Position numbers and translations under genes: made by a program
From: Haemonchus contortus
Taxonomy: Eukaryota > Nematoda > Chromadorea > Rhabditida > Trichostrongylidae
Direction: 5' to 3'
NCBI GenBank assembly: GCA_000469685.2
Contig: LS997562.1
Coordinates: forward strand, 39,124,845-39,188,844
DNA: 64,000 nucleotides
In this document: in pieces, positions 26,951 through 39,800 of the stretch
Layout: every line of letters begins with the position of its first letter
Numbering within the stretch: the stretch's first letter is position 1
Notes under the pieces: model-generated
The model's database searches: none
What the model was told of the DNA's origin: nothing
The model's input: the letters and a program-made list of their open reading frames with translations, nothing else

Positions 26951-27201
26951 TAAAACCTAGCCACAAGTGATGGCAGAGCGAGATATGGCTGATTATTCAA
27001 TTTATACCGAGAATGAATCATCTGGATTTATGATCAGGCATTCGAGATGGATCAGTAGATACAGAAGAAAACCACTGAAAACACATTTGACAAAACTCTC
27101 GATTTAATGTAGTAATTCGTTCGGTTGGATTGAATCACAGAGCAAGACGTCATTTCGCATGTAAATGGTGAGACAGACTCCTTGACACCAGGCTCTTTTT
27201 T

Positions 27202-27420
27202 ATGACGTCTATTGTGACTGTCATTTCAAGTATTTTTGCTCAGAGTTCTGCTCTTTCTGAGGGACATGTCAAGGATCTCAAGGATCACTATTTAAATAAG
27301 TTGAAAACTACCGTAAAAAATAAGCTACGCCGGAAGAAAGGATTGACACGCGCACACAAATCTGTGCTCAATTTCTTGGAAAGAATTCGATTTAGTAACG
27401 AGGCAAATGACCACAGCTAG
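27202..27420 (+). other. Possible short coding remnant, unidentified
   Basis: A 72-codon open frame with balanced charge and helix-like spacing (LSEGHVKDLKDHYLNKL) followed by a Lys/Arg-rich stretch. It could be a remnant or terminal exon of something like a receptor ligand-binding domain, but the match is too weak to name. No flanking exon was found. Confidence 0.15.
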
Positions 27421-27990
27421 TGAAGTTTACTCAATAATGAAATTCTTCGTTGTCCTTTTAAATGAACGGAAATTATGGCCCTGACGCGGTATTTTGCAAA
27501 TTTTCTGCGGTGAGCTGGAGGGTTTTTCGACTAAGGTGTTAAATCCCAAGATTTTGGTAGAATTGGTAGGTAGAACAAAAGGCTATTAGTAAGCCCTGCT
27601 ATTCTCTGAGTATGTTGTACAGATTATTCGATTATTTTAAAAACTTAACGAGATCTGTTTTTTGATTTATGCGCCAGTAGACGCCCCAAACAATTAAGTA
27701 AACAAGTGAATTTTATGGGATAATAATACACGTACAAGATAGGCAGAGGGTAAGAGTCGAAGGGGCGGGGCATGAATCACAAAAAGGAACACCGGAGTTC
27801 TGAAGGAATTCTGCATCTTTCTACAGCTTAGATGTCAATAAATTGCAGAAGTAACAGCCAGGCAATGATTTGCTGGTCAGATAGCTGCGGTCCAGAGAGA
27901 TTCACCGGGCGATGACGTCGATCGGCTTGTATTCAGAAGCGCGACGAGGACGAGAGAGCAGCACTGGCTGGGAGGCGCTGACGGCTGCAG

Positions 27991-30900
27991 AATCGATACA
28001 TTGCGTTGGCAGCGACTAGTAGTAGTAGCTGCTCTACGGCTCCGAACGTCGTTATCACGAAGAACCCGCTGATGGACACCGTCAGTTCATCGGAATCATC
28101 CTCTTCTGGTCAAGTGGCTACCACTAGTACCAGCACTTCAACCACCACCACAACATCACAACCGTCCACAACTCAAACTACCAATGATGAACAGCCACGC
28201 GTTGAAGTATCCATTGTTGGAAGCCCTGAGGTAAGCATTTATCTGAGAAACTTTGTTTTATCTTACTTTTACAACTCAATTCTTTGTACTTTTGATCTCA
28301 GTGAATTTTTTTCACAACAAATCTTTAAATCCTAGAATTTCTCAAAAACCTCAAAGTTCTCTAGGTTTTGGCAGCGTTCCAAATGTTGTAATGTTTGCAT
28401 AATTCACTTTTATTTCGAATCATTTCGATGTTTTTTGTTGAGTTTAAGAGTAGCGCGCATAGCGCAGATTGCCCTTTTAAATGCCCTTACAATTGTGAAT
28501 GATTATTCATATGCAGGGTGGTGAATCAATACTAAACATACCCTTAACCTTTGATGGTGAACTATAGTAACCTAGAGAGTGTTGCCAGACTATCATGATA
28601 CAACCAACTTCAGAAGTGCTTTTTAAATGAATATCGAAGAGGAAATGAAAAAAAGAAGGGGTTGTGATGTTGAAGGCGTTTCGAGTGTGGGTTAGCATTT
28701 GTTCTTGGATTTCGCTTGATATCTAAATTAGTAAACATACAATAGAAATGTATCAAATGTTTGGTAAAGTTCCAAATGCAGTACTCTTGCAGAGTTGTTT
28801 GAACACTTACTTCGAGAAAATAATGCTACAGTAGCAATTTCTGCTCCATTGCCACAGTTCATACCGTAGTCTCAAGCTTCGTGTTAAGTTGATCGACATA
28901 ATTACTCAAAAAACTTGTAAGGGTCCCCTTTTGGGCGTTTAGTCTTGTGTAGTTTTACTAAATGGTATGGTTTTTTGCAAGTTCAAAATCGGAGGAGAGC
29001 GACAATGCGGATATGGTGGGGCAAGTTTGTTGGAAGCATGTTTGGCCTATACCATATCTTGATTCTTCCATTTAATTTGTTTCTTTATTTATTATATTTC
29101 ATTTCTGTTTGTTTTGGTATTTCAAATCTTCCAATTTTCATACGTGACCACTTTGAAACTTTTTTTTGATCGGGAAACAAATATTTGAGCAAGCATTATG
29201 TCCCATATATCAAACTCATAATTCATTCCTATTCAGGTATTTGGTGCCCAAGAGACTGTCACTGTCACGAAATCCTCAGGATCACCAGACAGCCATGAGG
29301 AAAGAGTCATTGAGAGATGTGATGTGGCAGCGTCACCGTCTGATCCTCGCCCTCCGAAAAAACGTTACGGTAGTACAGATGCCGGAAGTGCTGAGGTACC
29401 TCCAGCTGAATCTCCCAGCGGTGCACAACTACCCCGTGCTGCTCCTCCACCTTCTGCATTCTGTGATGCACGCCAGGTGCCGACAGGTGAGCACCGTTTG
29501 AATTCGAGCCCCAAAACCCCCGCAAATTTCATCCATTCAAATAGGAAAATACATGGAATTCTGACACGGAAAACCAAAACAATTCTGACACATACTCTGA
29601 CGACATATTCTCACTAGAATTTTAGCTGTGATTCAATGCATTCAGAATCCCTAGGTTGTCTGTTAGTACGGAAAGTATGGAGGGCTCAGACCTACCACAA
29701 AAATTTACAGTTTAACACATCATTTAGAACACGAAACAAAAGGGGATTTTCAGAGATCGTTCTCATATTCAGAGTCTGTGTGTGTTATTTTAAGTTTTTA
29801 GATCCCCTGTTTCCGTAGTTGCTAATCCGTTGAAGTTCGCAATCTCTTTCATTTAAGTGATCAGCCTCGTTTCTCTACCAGTTTCTCTCTCGATTTTTTT
29901 CTTCTCTGCGTTCTGATCGTTCATCATCCACATTTTCAAATACTATCTGAAATTCTGCTTGATAGTTGCATCCAAAGAGTATGATTCATATTCCAAAGAA
30001 AGTGCGAAAAGAGTTATTGAGAATGAATTGAAATTCTTCACAACGGAATCCAACCAAATAAAATGCTAGCCGTTTTACACCAAATGATATTCTTGCATAA
30101 CTTCAAGTTGCATTTGGGATTGTAGAAAACTTGGAATAACAATCCAATGAGTAGAACAGTTTCCTCTCCATAGTTCACGGCTTATGTGTGGGTACACTCT
30201 TTTGGATACTGATAAATTACTTTCGAGGTTATTCGTTTCTTCTATTCTTGCATACATCCTGCCTCCTGATAACGTAATTAGACCCACTCCACCCCTCCCC
30301 AAGTCTCACGCAATCTAAGACCTATTAGAGCTACTTCACCCTAATTCAGCTGGTCTCACCCCAGAAAAATGCATTCAAAGAATGAAAACGTCCGAAAAAC
30401 TGTTTCCTTTACGGATTTTTTTGGTAAAGATCTATGAAATGAAAAATATAAATCTCATGAACAAAAAAGCGTGTTTAGGTGAACAGTTCCTTCAACTTCT
30501 GTACAACTGGCAATGGGTGGAAATTGACAACGTACAATTGCCTTCGGTTATGAGAGGTGGCGAGCGGTTTCTAGCCGTTCATATGGTCCAATTGAAGTTG
30601 CTAAGCAAGTTCCCTCCTGCAATACCAGCAGAAATCATTTCACGATTCACCATGGTCTCACATAAGATGAGCACAGTGGAAGCATGGCAATTTAATGCCA
30701 TTAATGCCATCAAACGGAAATTCGATCTTGGCTGCCAACTGTTCACCACTCAAGACGAAGTAGTCCGACTTAATGATGTACAGATGTTCTATTGGAATGT
30801 TAAAGCACTGAATCTCAGTCGTATTATTCAGGTGATTTTTTCAGATACAATCTGCCACTGTTCCGTTTTCTGTTCTCCAAATTACAGAGTAAGTTGTACG

Positions 30901-33089
30901 TTACAATTATTTACATATATTTTTACAGCAGTACGATGCTGAATTGCAAAATACTAATGGAAACCTCACATTGATTGCCACAATACAATCACTTAAAAAT
31001 CACGTGGAGGCTGATTTAGAGGTAAGCACAGCTTAATACTTATTACTTATAGGCAGAACATTCCGTATTTGGTTTATTTGCCAATATTTCCAAAATATTT
31101 TCGAATTTCAAATTTATCGTTTTTACTTGGATTTTTTTGGAAATGTTTGACATCAACCATTATAATGAATTATTAGGGTGTCCCAAAAGTTTTGAGAAAA
31201 TTTTGGTCATGTATTTCGCAACCATGCTGCGCAAGAAAGCGCCGAGGCAGAGCCACGGACAAAAGGTCAGTAAGAGGTCACGCTTAGCAGATCATCATAA
31301 CAAGAGAACAGTATTGCACTTTATCTTTGGAAGTGAGTTATCAACATTTGAATTATTTTCGACTGACACGACTACAGGCGCCTTCTGCTTCATTACTACC
31401 GATCTGGTCACTCCGCCACTCAAGAGCGGAATGAATTGCAGTCATCGATGGGCAGTACTGCACCATCCCTCGCCACCTGCTATAGGTGGTACGGCCGCTT
31501 CTCTAGAGAGAGTTTCACTTCGACGAAGTGCCACGGAGCGGACGTCCACGTTCCACCAAGACCGAAATTGTCTTAGCCTACGTCCACAGCAATCCTTCTC
31601 AAAGCTTGAGAGGAATGGAGAGGACGACACCTGCTCCCCGTTCCACCATCCACGACATCCTACGCAGACGTCGCTTTCGCGCAGCAATTCTTGCAATCAT
31701 CCCCCACACCTTGACTGAGAGCGAGCGTCAGGTGCGGGTCGATGTGTGTCGGAAGCTACTCGACCGCAAGCGAACGGTGGATTGGACGAGCTTCATCATC
31801 GCTCAGGATGAGAAGTGGTTCCTTATGATAATCCATACAGGAAGTTACAGTGGCTAACAATCGTCATAAGGCCAGAAGCCGTTGCCAAGCGTGGGGAACA
31901 CGTCGAAAAGAATACGATCTCGTTCTTCTTATGCTCCGCCGGCTTTTTCTACTATGATATCCTACCTGAGGGTACTGCTGTGACTGTAAGGGTATTCTGC
32001 GAGCAGCTGCGGGAGATGGTGTCTGGAGCCCCGGTTTCACACCGAATGCAGGGAAAGTTTCTGATTTTGATGAGTCACGCTCGACCACATCATGCTAGGG
32101 CGACGGCTGAGGAGCTGGAAAGGCTTGGGATTACCTGGCTGCCCCACCCCCCATATTTACCTGATCTTAGTCCTTGTGACCACCATGCTTTCAGAAGCCT
32201 GGAGGCCTACACGAAAGGGAAAAAATTCAACAATCGTCAGGAGGTCAAACATGCAGTGGATGAATGGATCGCCTCACGCCCTTCTTCTTTCTGGATGAAT
32301 GGCATCAGTGCTCTGCCCAGTCGATGGGGGGACGTCGTGGCTAGAGAGGGCTACTATCTCGATTACTGATCTCACCTTTTTGTTGTAGTATTTTTGTGTT
32401 GAACAAACCAAATAAATTTTCTCAAAACTTTTGGGACACCCTAATAATATCATAAGTAATATGTACTAGTTTTGCAACTATTACAGCAATAAACAACCTG
32501 ATAGATCATAAAGATCAAAAAGTCGGCAATTATGAAATAACTAGTACTTATGACACGTTTTGTTATAATAGTTACTAATGTGATCCTTAACTATTAAATA
32601 ATAGATACAATAAGTTATCGCAATAAGTTTTCCCAACACCCCTTTTTCATTTTATTTTTTTTTTAGATTTTTTAAATTTTATTTTTCATTCCCACAGGTA
32701 AGCCCGTACCATTGTGTGCATCAAGTCATAAAAGTCGTACACGAGAAATAATGATTTTTAATATTTTTAGAAGTTTTTTCCTAAATATGAATCATTAAAT
32801 TCTTAGAAAATTAATTGAACAAGGCTTCAATGTCATAGAAAAACAGCAAGAAATAAAAAATTCCGTTTAGCGTGTACGAAAAGAATTGCGAACACTCACC
32901 GAACAACACCAACCGTCGCAGCCTGCGCAGACCGCTGCAGCTGCCGCCGCCACTGCCGCCACCCATAGTGCAGGACAATCGGCTTCGGGCGATGTGATAA
33001 CTATTGATGATCATCATCAACATGTGACCAATGGAACCACAACGTTGAATGAAACACAACAGCATAAAGACATAAATGTTTATTCCTAA
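27991..33089 (+). CDS. Unnamed nuclear-type protein with a conserved BEN-like region
   Basis: Exons: 27991-28230 (first in-frame ATG 28072), 29237-29486, 30479-30831, 30929-31021 and 32871-33089. They are phase-consistent and give 357 residues from that ATG. Residues 1-53 are Ser/Thr-rich. Residues 54-137 are acidic then Pro-rich with a PPKKRY basic patch. Residues 138-285 form one conserved-looking helical block (FLAVHMVQLKLLSKFPP, NAINAIKRKFDLGCQLF). The tail has an Ala run, His pairs and ends KDINVYS. The spacing of hydrophobics resembles a BEN domain, and I suspect a LIN-14-type regulator, but this is from memory and unverified. An AATAAA at 33092-33097 overlaps the region just after the stop. 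A mariner sits in the last intron. The 5' end may extend upstream: the first listed exon follows CTGCAG and could be internal. Confidence 0.7.
31173..32444 (+). mobile_element. Second mariner-like element, inactive
   Basis: A 1,272-base element with perfect 31-base inverted termini (ttagggtgtcccaaaagttt...) and TA at both flanks. The plus strand encodes a transposase in three frames. An N-terminal helix-turn-helix part runs to about 31,510. A segment with PRSGRPRSTK and the first catalytic Asp in DEKWF is at about 31,525-31,825. The C-terminal part to 32,369 has PPYLPDLSPCDHH with the third Asp. The second catalytic position, normally MDNARPH, reads MSHARPH, so that Asp is missing. Two frameshifts plus the missing Asp mean it cannot move on its own. 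It lies in the last intron of the 28-33 kb gene, same strand. Confidence 0.92.
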
Positions 33090-33091
33090 TC

Positions 33092-33097
33092 AATAAA
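33092..33097 (+). promoter_or_regulatory. Poly(A) signal after the 28-33 kb gene
   Basis: AATAAA three bases past the TAA stop at 33087-33089. If used, the 3' UTR is extremely short. A longer 3' UTR cannot be excluded. Confidence 0.4.
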
Positions 33098-33099
33098 CA

Positions 33100-35069
33100 T
33101 AAAAAAGAACAATGCAATGAACGAGCGTGCACATTTCGAGACAATTTAGTATGAAATCTAAAGCATGCCGCGAAATAAACTAATACTCGTCGTTGAGGAT
33201 AATAAATGCGGAAAGATCATTTATAGAAGACTACAAATGGATACACCTCAAATTACCGTATTCCACGGACTGTCGGTATGAGGTGTCTACTATTTCGTAT
33301 ACCTAGGATTGCCCTGGAACATTGTTGCCCTGGAACATACCTTGGCTTGCACATACTGGCAAACAGAGCCGCACGAGGTTACTGTGTAAAGACCAGAAGA
33401 GGTGGGTAAAAAAGATAGGGTCAACAAGGTCCAACTGGGTTATGGCATACTGGCAAGTAGGCTTGTACAGCAAGTAATGAGCATATGGGAACTTACTAAG
33501 AACCACAGAAAACAGAGAAATGGCTCTACTCAAAATAGGGGTACACTGGAGGACAGTTGGAAAAAAGGTTAGGGTGGTAGGGACGGTCACGAAACCCTAC
33601 GCCAAGCCCTGATCGCATGACAACAACTGGTATATGAATAGTCACATATATTTTTGCACTATGTACAATGCAGAGTATAAACCAGTAATGATGGTTGATG
33701 ATAAGACATACACAAAAGCTGACCAGATCCTGAGTCATAGGAGATTTCTGCGAGGACAACAATACAATCACTGAGTAGTGGTTATAGATTGTCAAAGCGA
33801 AGCAATCAATTCATAGCCAGAGCATTTATATGTAAGCAAAGCTAAGCCGACGTTGGGATCGAACTTGAAAGAACTACTTTACTCTTAAATAATTTGGAAT
33901 TATCATGATAGAATGGACAGCTTCTTTGGGTGTTCCTTTTTGATACGATCCCTTTATAGCCAAGTATAGGGAGCAACATAAACAGACCTGAGCTTTTTTG
34001 TTTGAATATTGAATTTTGATGAAAAATAATGAAAACTCTGTTTAGTAAACCTTCACTGATAACATTTCTGGAATTACGATGCTCTTCATTTTATCTGATG
34101 CCAAAAGATAAGTATTACATTACTACCTATTAAACAGGCGTTTAAATTCGGTTGTTTCAAAAAACTCAAACCCCGAATTATCGGTGAAGATCCAAAAAGA
34201 GAATTCATTTACAATTTACCGAAATTTCAAATGCATAGAAGAAATAGTGTCAAGAGAGAAAGCAACTAATTACAATAAGAAAAACTTACAAGAAACCCTC
34301 AATTTGGGAAGTGCACTAGAAATATGATATTCATTTTAATTCTAGCGTTGCAGCGTGGTTGAAATCGATTCGACCCAATTCTGATCGGAATATGAACGGA
34401 CCCTGCCTAACAATGGAACTTTTGGAAAGGGAACCAAGTGAATGGGAAGCTCCTGCGCGAACTCAAACCCAATGGCCGTTTGAAAAAATTAAAGTCTTGC
34501 ATCACAGATTATAAAAATTAGGATATTTTTGATATATACTGTTGGTCTGATATGCGCTGAAACCAAAAATACTAGTTGAACTAGTACGAGTCAAATCGCG
34601 CATTGACCTTTGCAATTGACATCGTTGAACAAAAGAAACTGAGACTGGAAACAGTAACTAAAGCTTCAGATGCATCAGAAAGCCGTTAATCAGGCGATAA
34701 TGGGGTACTCAAAGTAACTGGCCTTGAGACTGGCAATGCTAGGCTGCTTTTGAAATGAACCTTATATGAGACAAGAGCCCTTTAAAAGAAACCGAGACCT
34801 CTCCATGGAAAAATAATCGTCTAACCGCTCTAATGAGGCCATTAAAACCAGTAAGGAGTTTCGACCGTAACAAATCTGCCAAATCGCGTAGTCCCATCGA
34901 GCATGAATTTGTTAGCGCAGTTTACTTTTCAAAAGAAAAAAAAAAGATTGGTTGGTAACAGTGTAATGAATTTCTAAATGCAAAAGGACCTATCTCTAGC
35001 CAGTAAAACGCCTCAATCTCAAGCCATTTCTTCCCCACAGAGAAGGGACTTATCCACAACCTAATTTCA
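33100..35069. other. Intergenic between convergent genes, no gene seen
   Basis: This region lies between the 3' ends of the plus-strand gene and the minus-strand NAA60-like gene. I recognised no coding exon or structural RNA. I looked for perfect lin-4 (CTCAGGG) and let-7 (CTACCTC) seed sites on the plus strand by eye and saw none. Confidence 0.4.
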
Positions 35070-36116
35070 TCAGTGAAAAAACATCCGGCATAGAGCTTTG
35101 AGGGGGAAACACAGAGCAGTGCCCACAGATCGGCAAACATCACCGATGGAAAACGGAGGTCGTGATCCATTCGTATAAAGCACATATGTACATGCGTCTC
35201 CATACTCAGATTTCAGGTGATAATAATTTCTGAAAAGTCGTTTTTATGCCCCAGATTATTGCTATGCCTGCAACGACAACACACCCACAAAAGAAATGGA
35301 GTAAAAGAACTAACAACAAAGTAGTGTGATGAATAAATCCATGCGATTTGTAGAACTTGATCGCAGGTAAATTTGTCGATAAAACATGCAAAAATACGGC
35401 TTTCGGATATGGAGAATTATCCACGACCTGATTACAAATGTGAAAATTGAGACAAAAGTCAAAAAACTGGTGGAAGTAAGACTCAGTAGGACCCACCGAA
35501 TCCAGTAAATGCCTAAGTAGTCTTGATGCAAGACCTAGTCTCCGGTAGGCATGAGCCACAGCCAAACTCAACATATAAACCACATGAGCCCCACTATCTG
35601 CGACTATGTCGCGGTCCTGAAATTATATTATTGTATGAAGTAGATTTATCAAAATCCAAAATCCAAAACTCGCCCTCTGAGGACAAGTCTAGGCTTACAA
35701 CGACATCACTTACCTCTGGATTACAATGTAGGATAGTCTTAAGCTCTGCAACCATCATTGCTACCAATTGATTTTCGTCAAACAGTCCCACACTGATCAA
35801 CTCTCCACCGACCACTTCCTCAAACCTACAAAAATCCATTAAACCGCGTCAAAACAATGATAATACATTTGAAAATAAAAAAATGGGCATGATTTTCGCA
35901 AGACATCCCATCGATTTTTCACTTTCAGAACGAAATAAATTGACATTGTGAAGACGCAACTAACCAGCATCCTGGATATTGAATCGGAAAAGAGGCAGCA
36001 CATAGCGCTTCAATTGCTGGTACATCTGATCGTATGAGTGGGCGAAGAACAAGCGGTGGAACGGTCGTCCCGCCATCTCTCAGAAGAAGGTCTTCCTCCC
36101 CGTAGGACGCCGGCAT
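35070..36116 (-). CDS. NAA60: N-alpha-acetyltransferase 60 (NatF)-like
   Basis: Five exons: 35965-36116, 35714-35825, 35497-35616, 35318-35427 and 35070-35229, joining to 217 residues. The GNAT fold is recognisable: [18 protein letters not shown] (about 23-40), the FPIQYPGCW block, then [18 protein letters not shown] with the acetyl-CoA RxxGxA motif at 113-118 (RRLGLA). It continues with [20 protein letters not shown] and [15 protein letters not shown], followed by an amphipathic C-terminal helix as in NAA60. The family acetylates N-termini of transmembrane proteins at the Golgi. The start ATG lies 11 bases after TTTACAG, a likely trans-splice acceptor. The donor of exon 4 (TT|GTTGTT) is weak, and reading through it would give an alternative hydrophobic tail. 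Confidence 0.9.
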
Positions 36117-36845
36117 AGTCAATCTGTAAAGCAACCGTTGGCAACGTGGAGGATTGTAAGAAAATCACTGGCTGACCTACCCGGTTAGAGCAACGGGAAG
36201 GAAAAGTGGAGTGTCCCGAATCGAAGCCGTGTTTTAGACCTGAAATCGGTTATTCGAAAAAGCTGTTGGAAATAGTTCCAATCACAGAAGAAAGCCAAAA
36301 CAGAAGGGGAAGAAAAAAGCCAAAAGGGAGGGGAAAGGAAGTGTAAGCTCAAAGAATAAAGGACAGTATGAAACCTAAAGACGTAAGAAACTCTGACTGT
36401 ACAGAAAAGCCCTTCGAGGGCTTTTTTTTGATCTGGGCAAATATGAAAACGAATTCACCATGCTAATCCAAGGTCGGCAAACTTCGGCCGATAACGCATA
36501 TATAAGGTAGACACCAACAAGAAGTTCCTATAAATTATTAACAAATATGTAGGGATGAATACAATCAAACCAATTTCTAGCATATAGTCCACTTGAGAAA
36601 CAATCAATTCTAAATGATGACACTGATAAGATAAAAATTTATAAACCTATTGGCACGTGAACAACACATACAACAAACTCTCAACAGTTGTCATTATTAC
36701 TAACGGAATACATTATTATTAAAGAAATAAGTATAAAACGAGAACACAATTGATATCTCCCGTGTAAAAATCAACAGAACACTAGTTATTAGTTGAAACC
36801 TAGCTAAAACTTTGAGACTGAGACTATGAGCCTAGCCTTTTCTCA
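36117..36845. other. Spacer between the LETMD1-like and NAA60-like genes
   Basis: 729 bases between two minus-strand genes, apart from the hairpin at 36405-36429. It likely contains the LETMD1-like 3' UTR and the NAA60-like promoter. No gene was seen. Confidence 0.4.
36405..36429. terminator. Perfect hairpin followed by a T-run
   Basis: A 9-base stem (AAAAGCCCT / AGGGCTTTT) with a 3-base loop ends in eight T. It has the form of a bacterial intrinsic terminator but lies between two nematode genes. Function unknown; chance or a small-RNA 3' end are both possible. Confidence 0.3.
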
Positions 36846-39800
36846 TTAAAGAAGACCGGAGCACAAAGATACGCCATATCGCTCAAATGGTTTGCTGAAA
36901 GTAGCCATAAAGCTAGAAGAACCCTTGATAAACTCGTAATCAATGGACATACTGAATCTCATCCAATCCTTGAGGGCTTTTCGTAGTTCGCTCTCGGAGG
37001 AATTCGGCTGAACTTCTATACGTCGTATGTACAGGTGCTGAAAGGTAGGATTCAGAGCTTAGCCATTACAAGTATTTACGTGTTTATTAAAATTTTAAAA
37101 AATGTATGAAAAAGACTACATCACTTACAAAGTGCAATTGCCGCTCAGTGAGTGAATTCAGGTTGTTTTCAACAACCCTATCCAACAGGCGCATTGTTTT
37201 ACATCGTAGTGCAAATCGACGCCTCACTCCTGGCCAAGGATACATGGCATGAAGCGCTGATAACGCTATCTAAATGGTATGAAAGAATGGTTATAAATAC
37301 AAATTAAGCTAAATTCTTAAATCCATACATGTCATTTACTTCACTACAATACTCCTTCAAAATTCAATCTATTATAATTTACTCATTATTTCGCCGAAGA
37401 TATTGATGAGAATGAAAAAGATTCAGCAAATGAGCTCAACGTAGGTAACAACAACAAGAACTTCTCAAATCAGGACAGAACTCAAAATTATGCCAACATG
37501 GCTGTGAAAAAGAGAAGGACTAACAAAATTGAAAACTGAGTTCGTCCTCTGTCAATTCCCTGAGGACCACATTCAAACCATCAAAAAGTACACTAAAGAT
37601 AACAAATTTCAGGCGGACAACTGGCCTTAGAAAGGTTGCACGAACTCAAAGGACACGTGTTCGAACGATTTAAAGCCCTCAAAAGAATCATATTGGAAGA
37701 ATATGAGAAAAGAAACTAGCATTAGCGCTTCGAAAAAGGGAACTCGGACTATCTGGATCCCAAGTAATTGAGGCCAGCTTCATAACATGTATGAAGGGAG
37801 GGTTCAATGGGGAGACAACCAGATGAATTGGTTGAGGTCAGCGACCTCACTACACTTCATTCTTTTTCACTAGCTCACTACAGCTATTTTTATAAGAAAC
37901 CAAAAGAAATCAATAATGCTCATTTGGCATATGTGCTCTTTGCATTATAATCAACAGAGATATATAGGAACAGTTATAGAGGGCAGAACATAAGTTCGAC
38001 TGAGAACAGCTAGTCAGTGTCCTAAGAAAATCCCTTTCATCTCTGTAGCTGCTCACTTAACCAGTAATCCAACCGAAAGGGTCAAAATCAACCAACACAA
38101 CTGCATTACGCTCGATTTAATGGCATTTCGGCACTCCGCATATCAAGAGAAAACGGCAACTCCAGAGGGAATGAGGTGTTCACCCAAAAAAGCCTAGTTT
38201 AATACAGGATATCAAAGCCATTAACGAGTTCGCAGTTTCCATTATAAGCCTGGAAAATTATAATTCCAACTAGATGAGGTCTGGCCTATTTTTTAAGAAA
38301 AAACCGTAATGAAGTAAATAGGAGGCACATTCATTTCAGGCAGGGACTCATTAGTGGAGCCTCTTAATTACCAGGATTAAATTATTAGAGAAGTTATTTA
38401 AACCTTACTGATGGAGAAGGCAACATTAGTAAGGCCTATATCCAATACTGAAGCCATGGTACCTCTTGGCTTGACGATAGTGATCTCGTTAGTGAAAAGT
38501 CACCATCACTATAACCTCAGCAATAAGAAGCACGTAAGTGCACCCTTCTTTAGGAACCTTTTTTCTTCAAACAATTCGAAGGCACTCATAGAATTCTACG
38601 TCACAGCGCTGGAAACTAGTTCCGGTCCACTTTTTCTTCATTTCCATGGCACGATTGGCTTCTCTGATAAAAGCGACCCGGCAAGAGCTTGTAATTAGGA
38701 AACCTATCACGCAATCGTGAGAGCAGTATTTTGTTGAATTATAATTATCTGAACAGCACAAATTCTGGCACAATCACGTCACCACCATTATGAAGCTCAG
38801 AAATGTGTGAAAGTGCACTTGTTTTTTTTGAGCCATTGTCTCTTCAAGAAGTGTCAAAAACACGATCGGAGTTTCGAGCGTTGTGAACCAACCTCGGTCC
38901 CCTTTGCCTGCATTTTCAATCCTCGACTTATTTCTTTGATAAGCAGGTCCCGTAAAAGAAAATCACGACTTCTGCCATGTTTTGAGAAATCACGTCTCAC
39001 CGACTCAGAAAAAGCTGTCATAATTAACAACTCAACTAGGGCTTCAAGCCGTGATCCCAGCCCAAAAAACACTGCTCACGAAAGTTAAGCTACCCCACCT
39101 CTGAAAAGAGCCCTATTGATCATATCTAAGCGCGTTCCAAACTCTTGAAAAGCACTTCTTTCTAGAACCTTAATGTCACGTTTCTCCATCATTACAATTT
39201 CGAGGAAGAGTAAAAATATGGTAGAGACAAACGGTACCATTACGTCGGTCGGACTCGGGGATCAAATCAAGAATGAAGCAAGGATGATTACCCTAGCGTA
39301 TAAATGAGCTGACCAGTAAAAGTAATTATATGGTCCATAATCACATTTAGAAGGCAAGTGGGTATGAAAACAATCGAGCATATGAGGCATTTTGGGCACA
39401 TTAACCGAGCCACGCAGTTCAATTGCTCTGCTTTCGAGGGCAGGAGTTTCATGGGGAAATTGAATGATACTGATGCATAAATCAAGTAAAACAAGAATTC
39501 AGGGACAAACAAAAAGAAAGAGTGTTGCCTCTTATGAAATATACGATTCTACAAATAATTGATTTATAACTCACCAATGTCTCGAAATTCAGCTGATCGA
39601 GGCTAGTTAAACGTACTTGTTCGATAGATGACGGCTAGAATAGAAACATTAAGTTTCCAAATCAAAACTCCAAGTAACGATATCTCTAGACCTACATCTC
39701 CTATAAGCGTACGGAGCGAACAGTTCTTAAGCGAACGTTCAACATCTATCTGGAAGAATTTCTTCCGTTGAGCATCACTCCAGAAATGGCGAGTCAAGAT

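Noticed and set aside
28945..29169. Hydrophobic 74-codon plus-strand frame as a membrane protein
   Set aside because: It lies in an intron, its composition is that of T-rich non-coding DNA, and no start context or homology supports it.
33100..34900. lin-4 or let-7 sites in a long 3' UTR of the 28-33 kb gene
   Set aside because: Reading by eye I saw no perfect seed matches on the plus strand, so I make no claim of heterochronic regulation.
34922..35203. Separate 93-codon minus-strand gene
   Set aside because: It is an off-frame shadow of the last exon of the NAA60-like gene.
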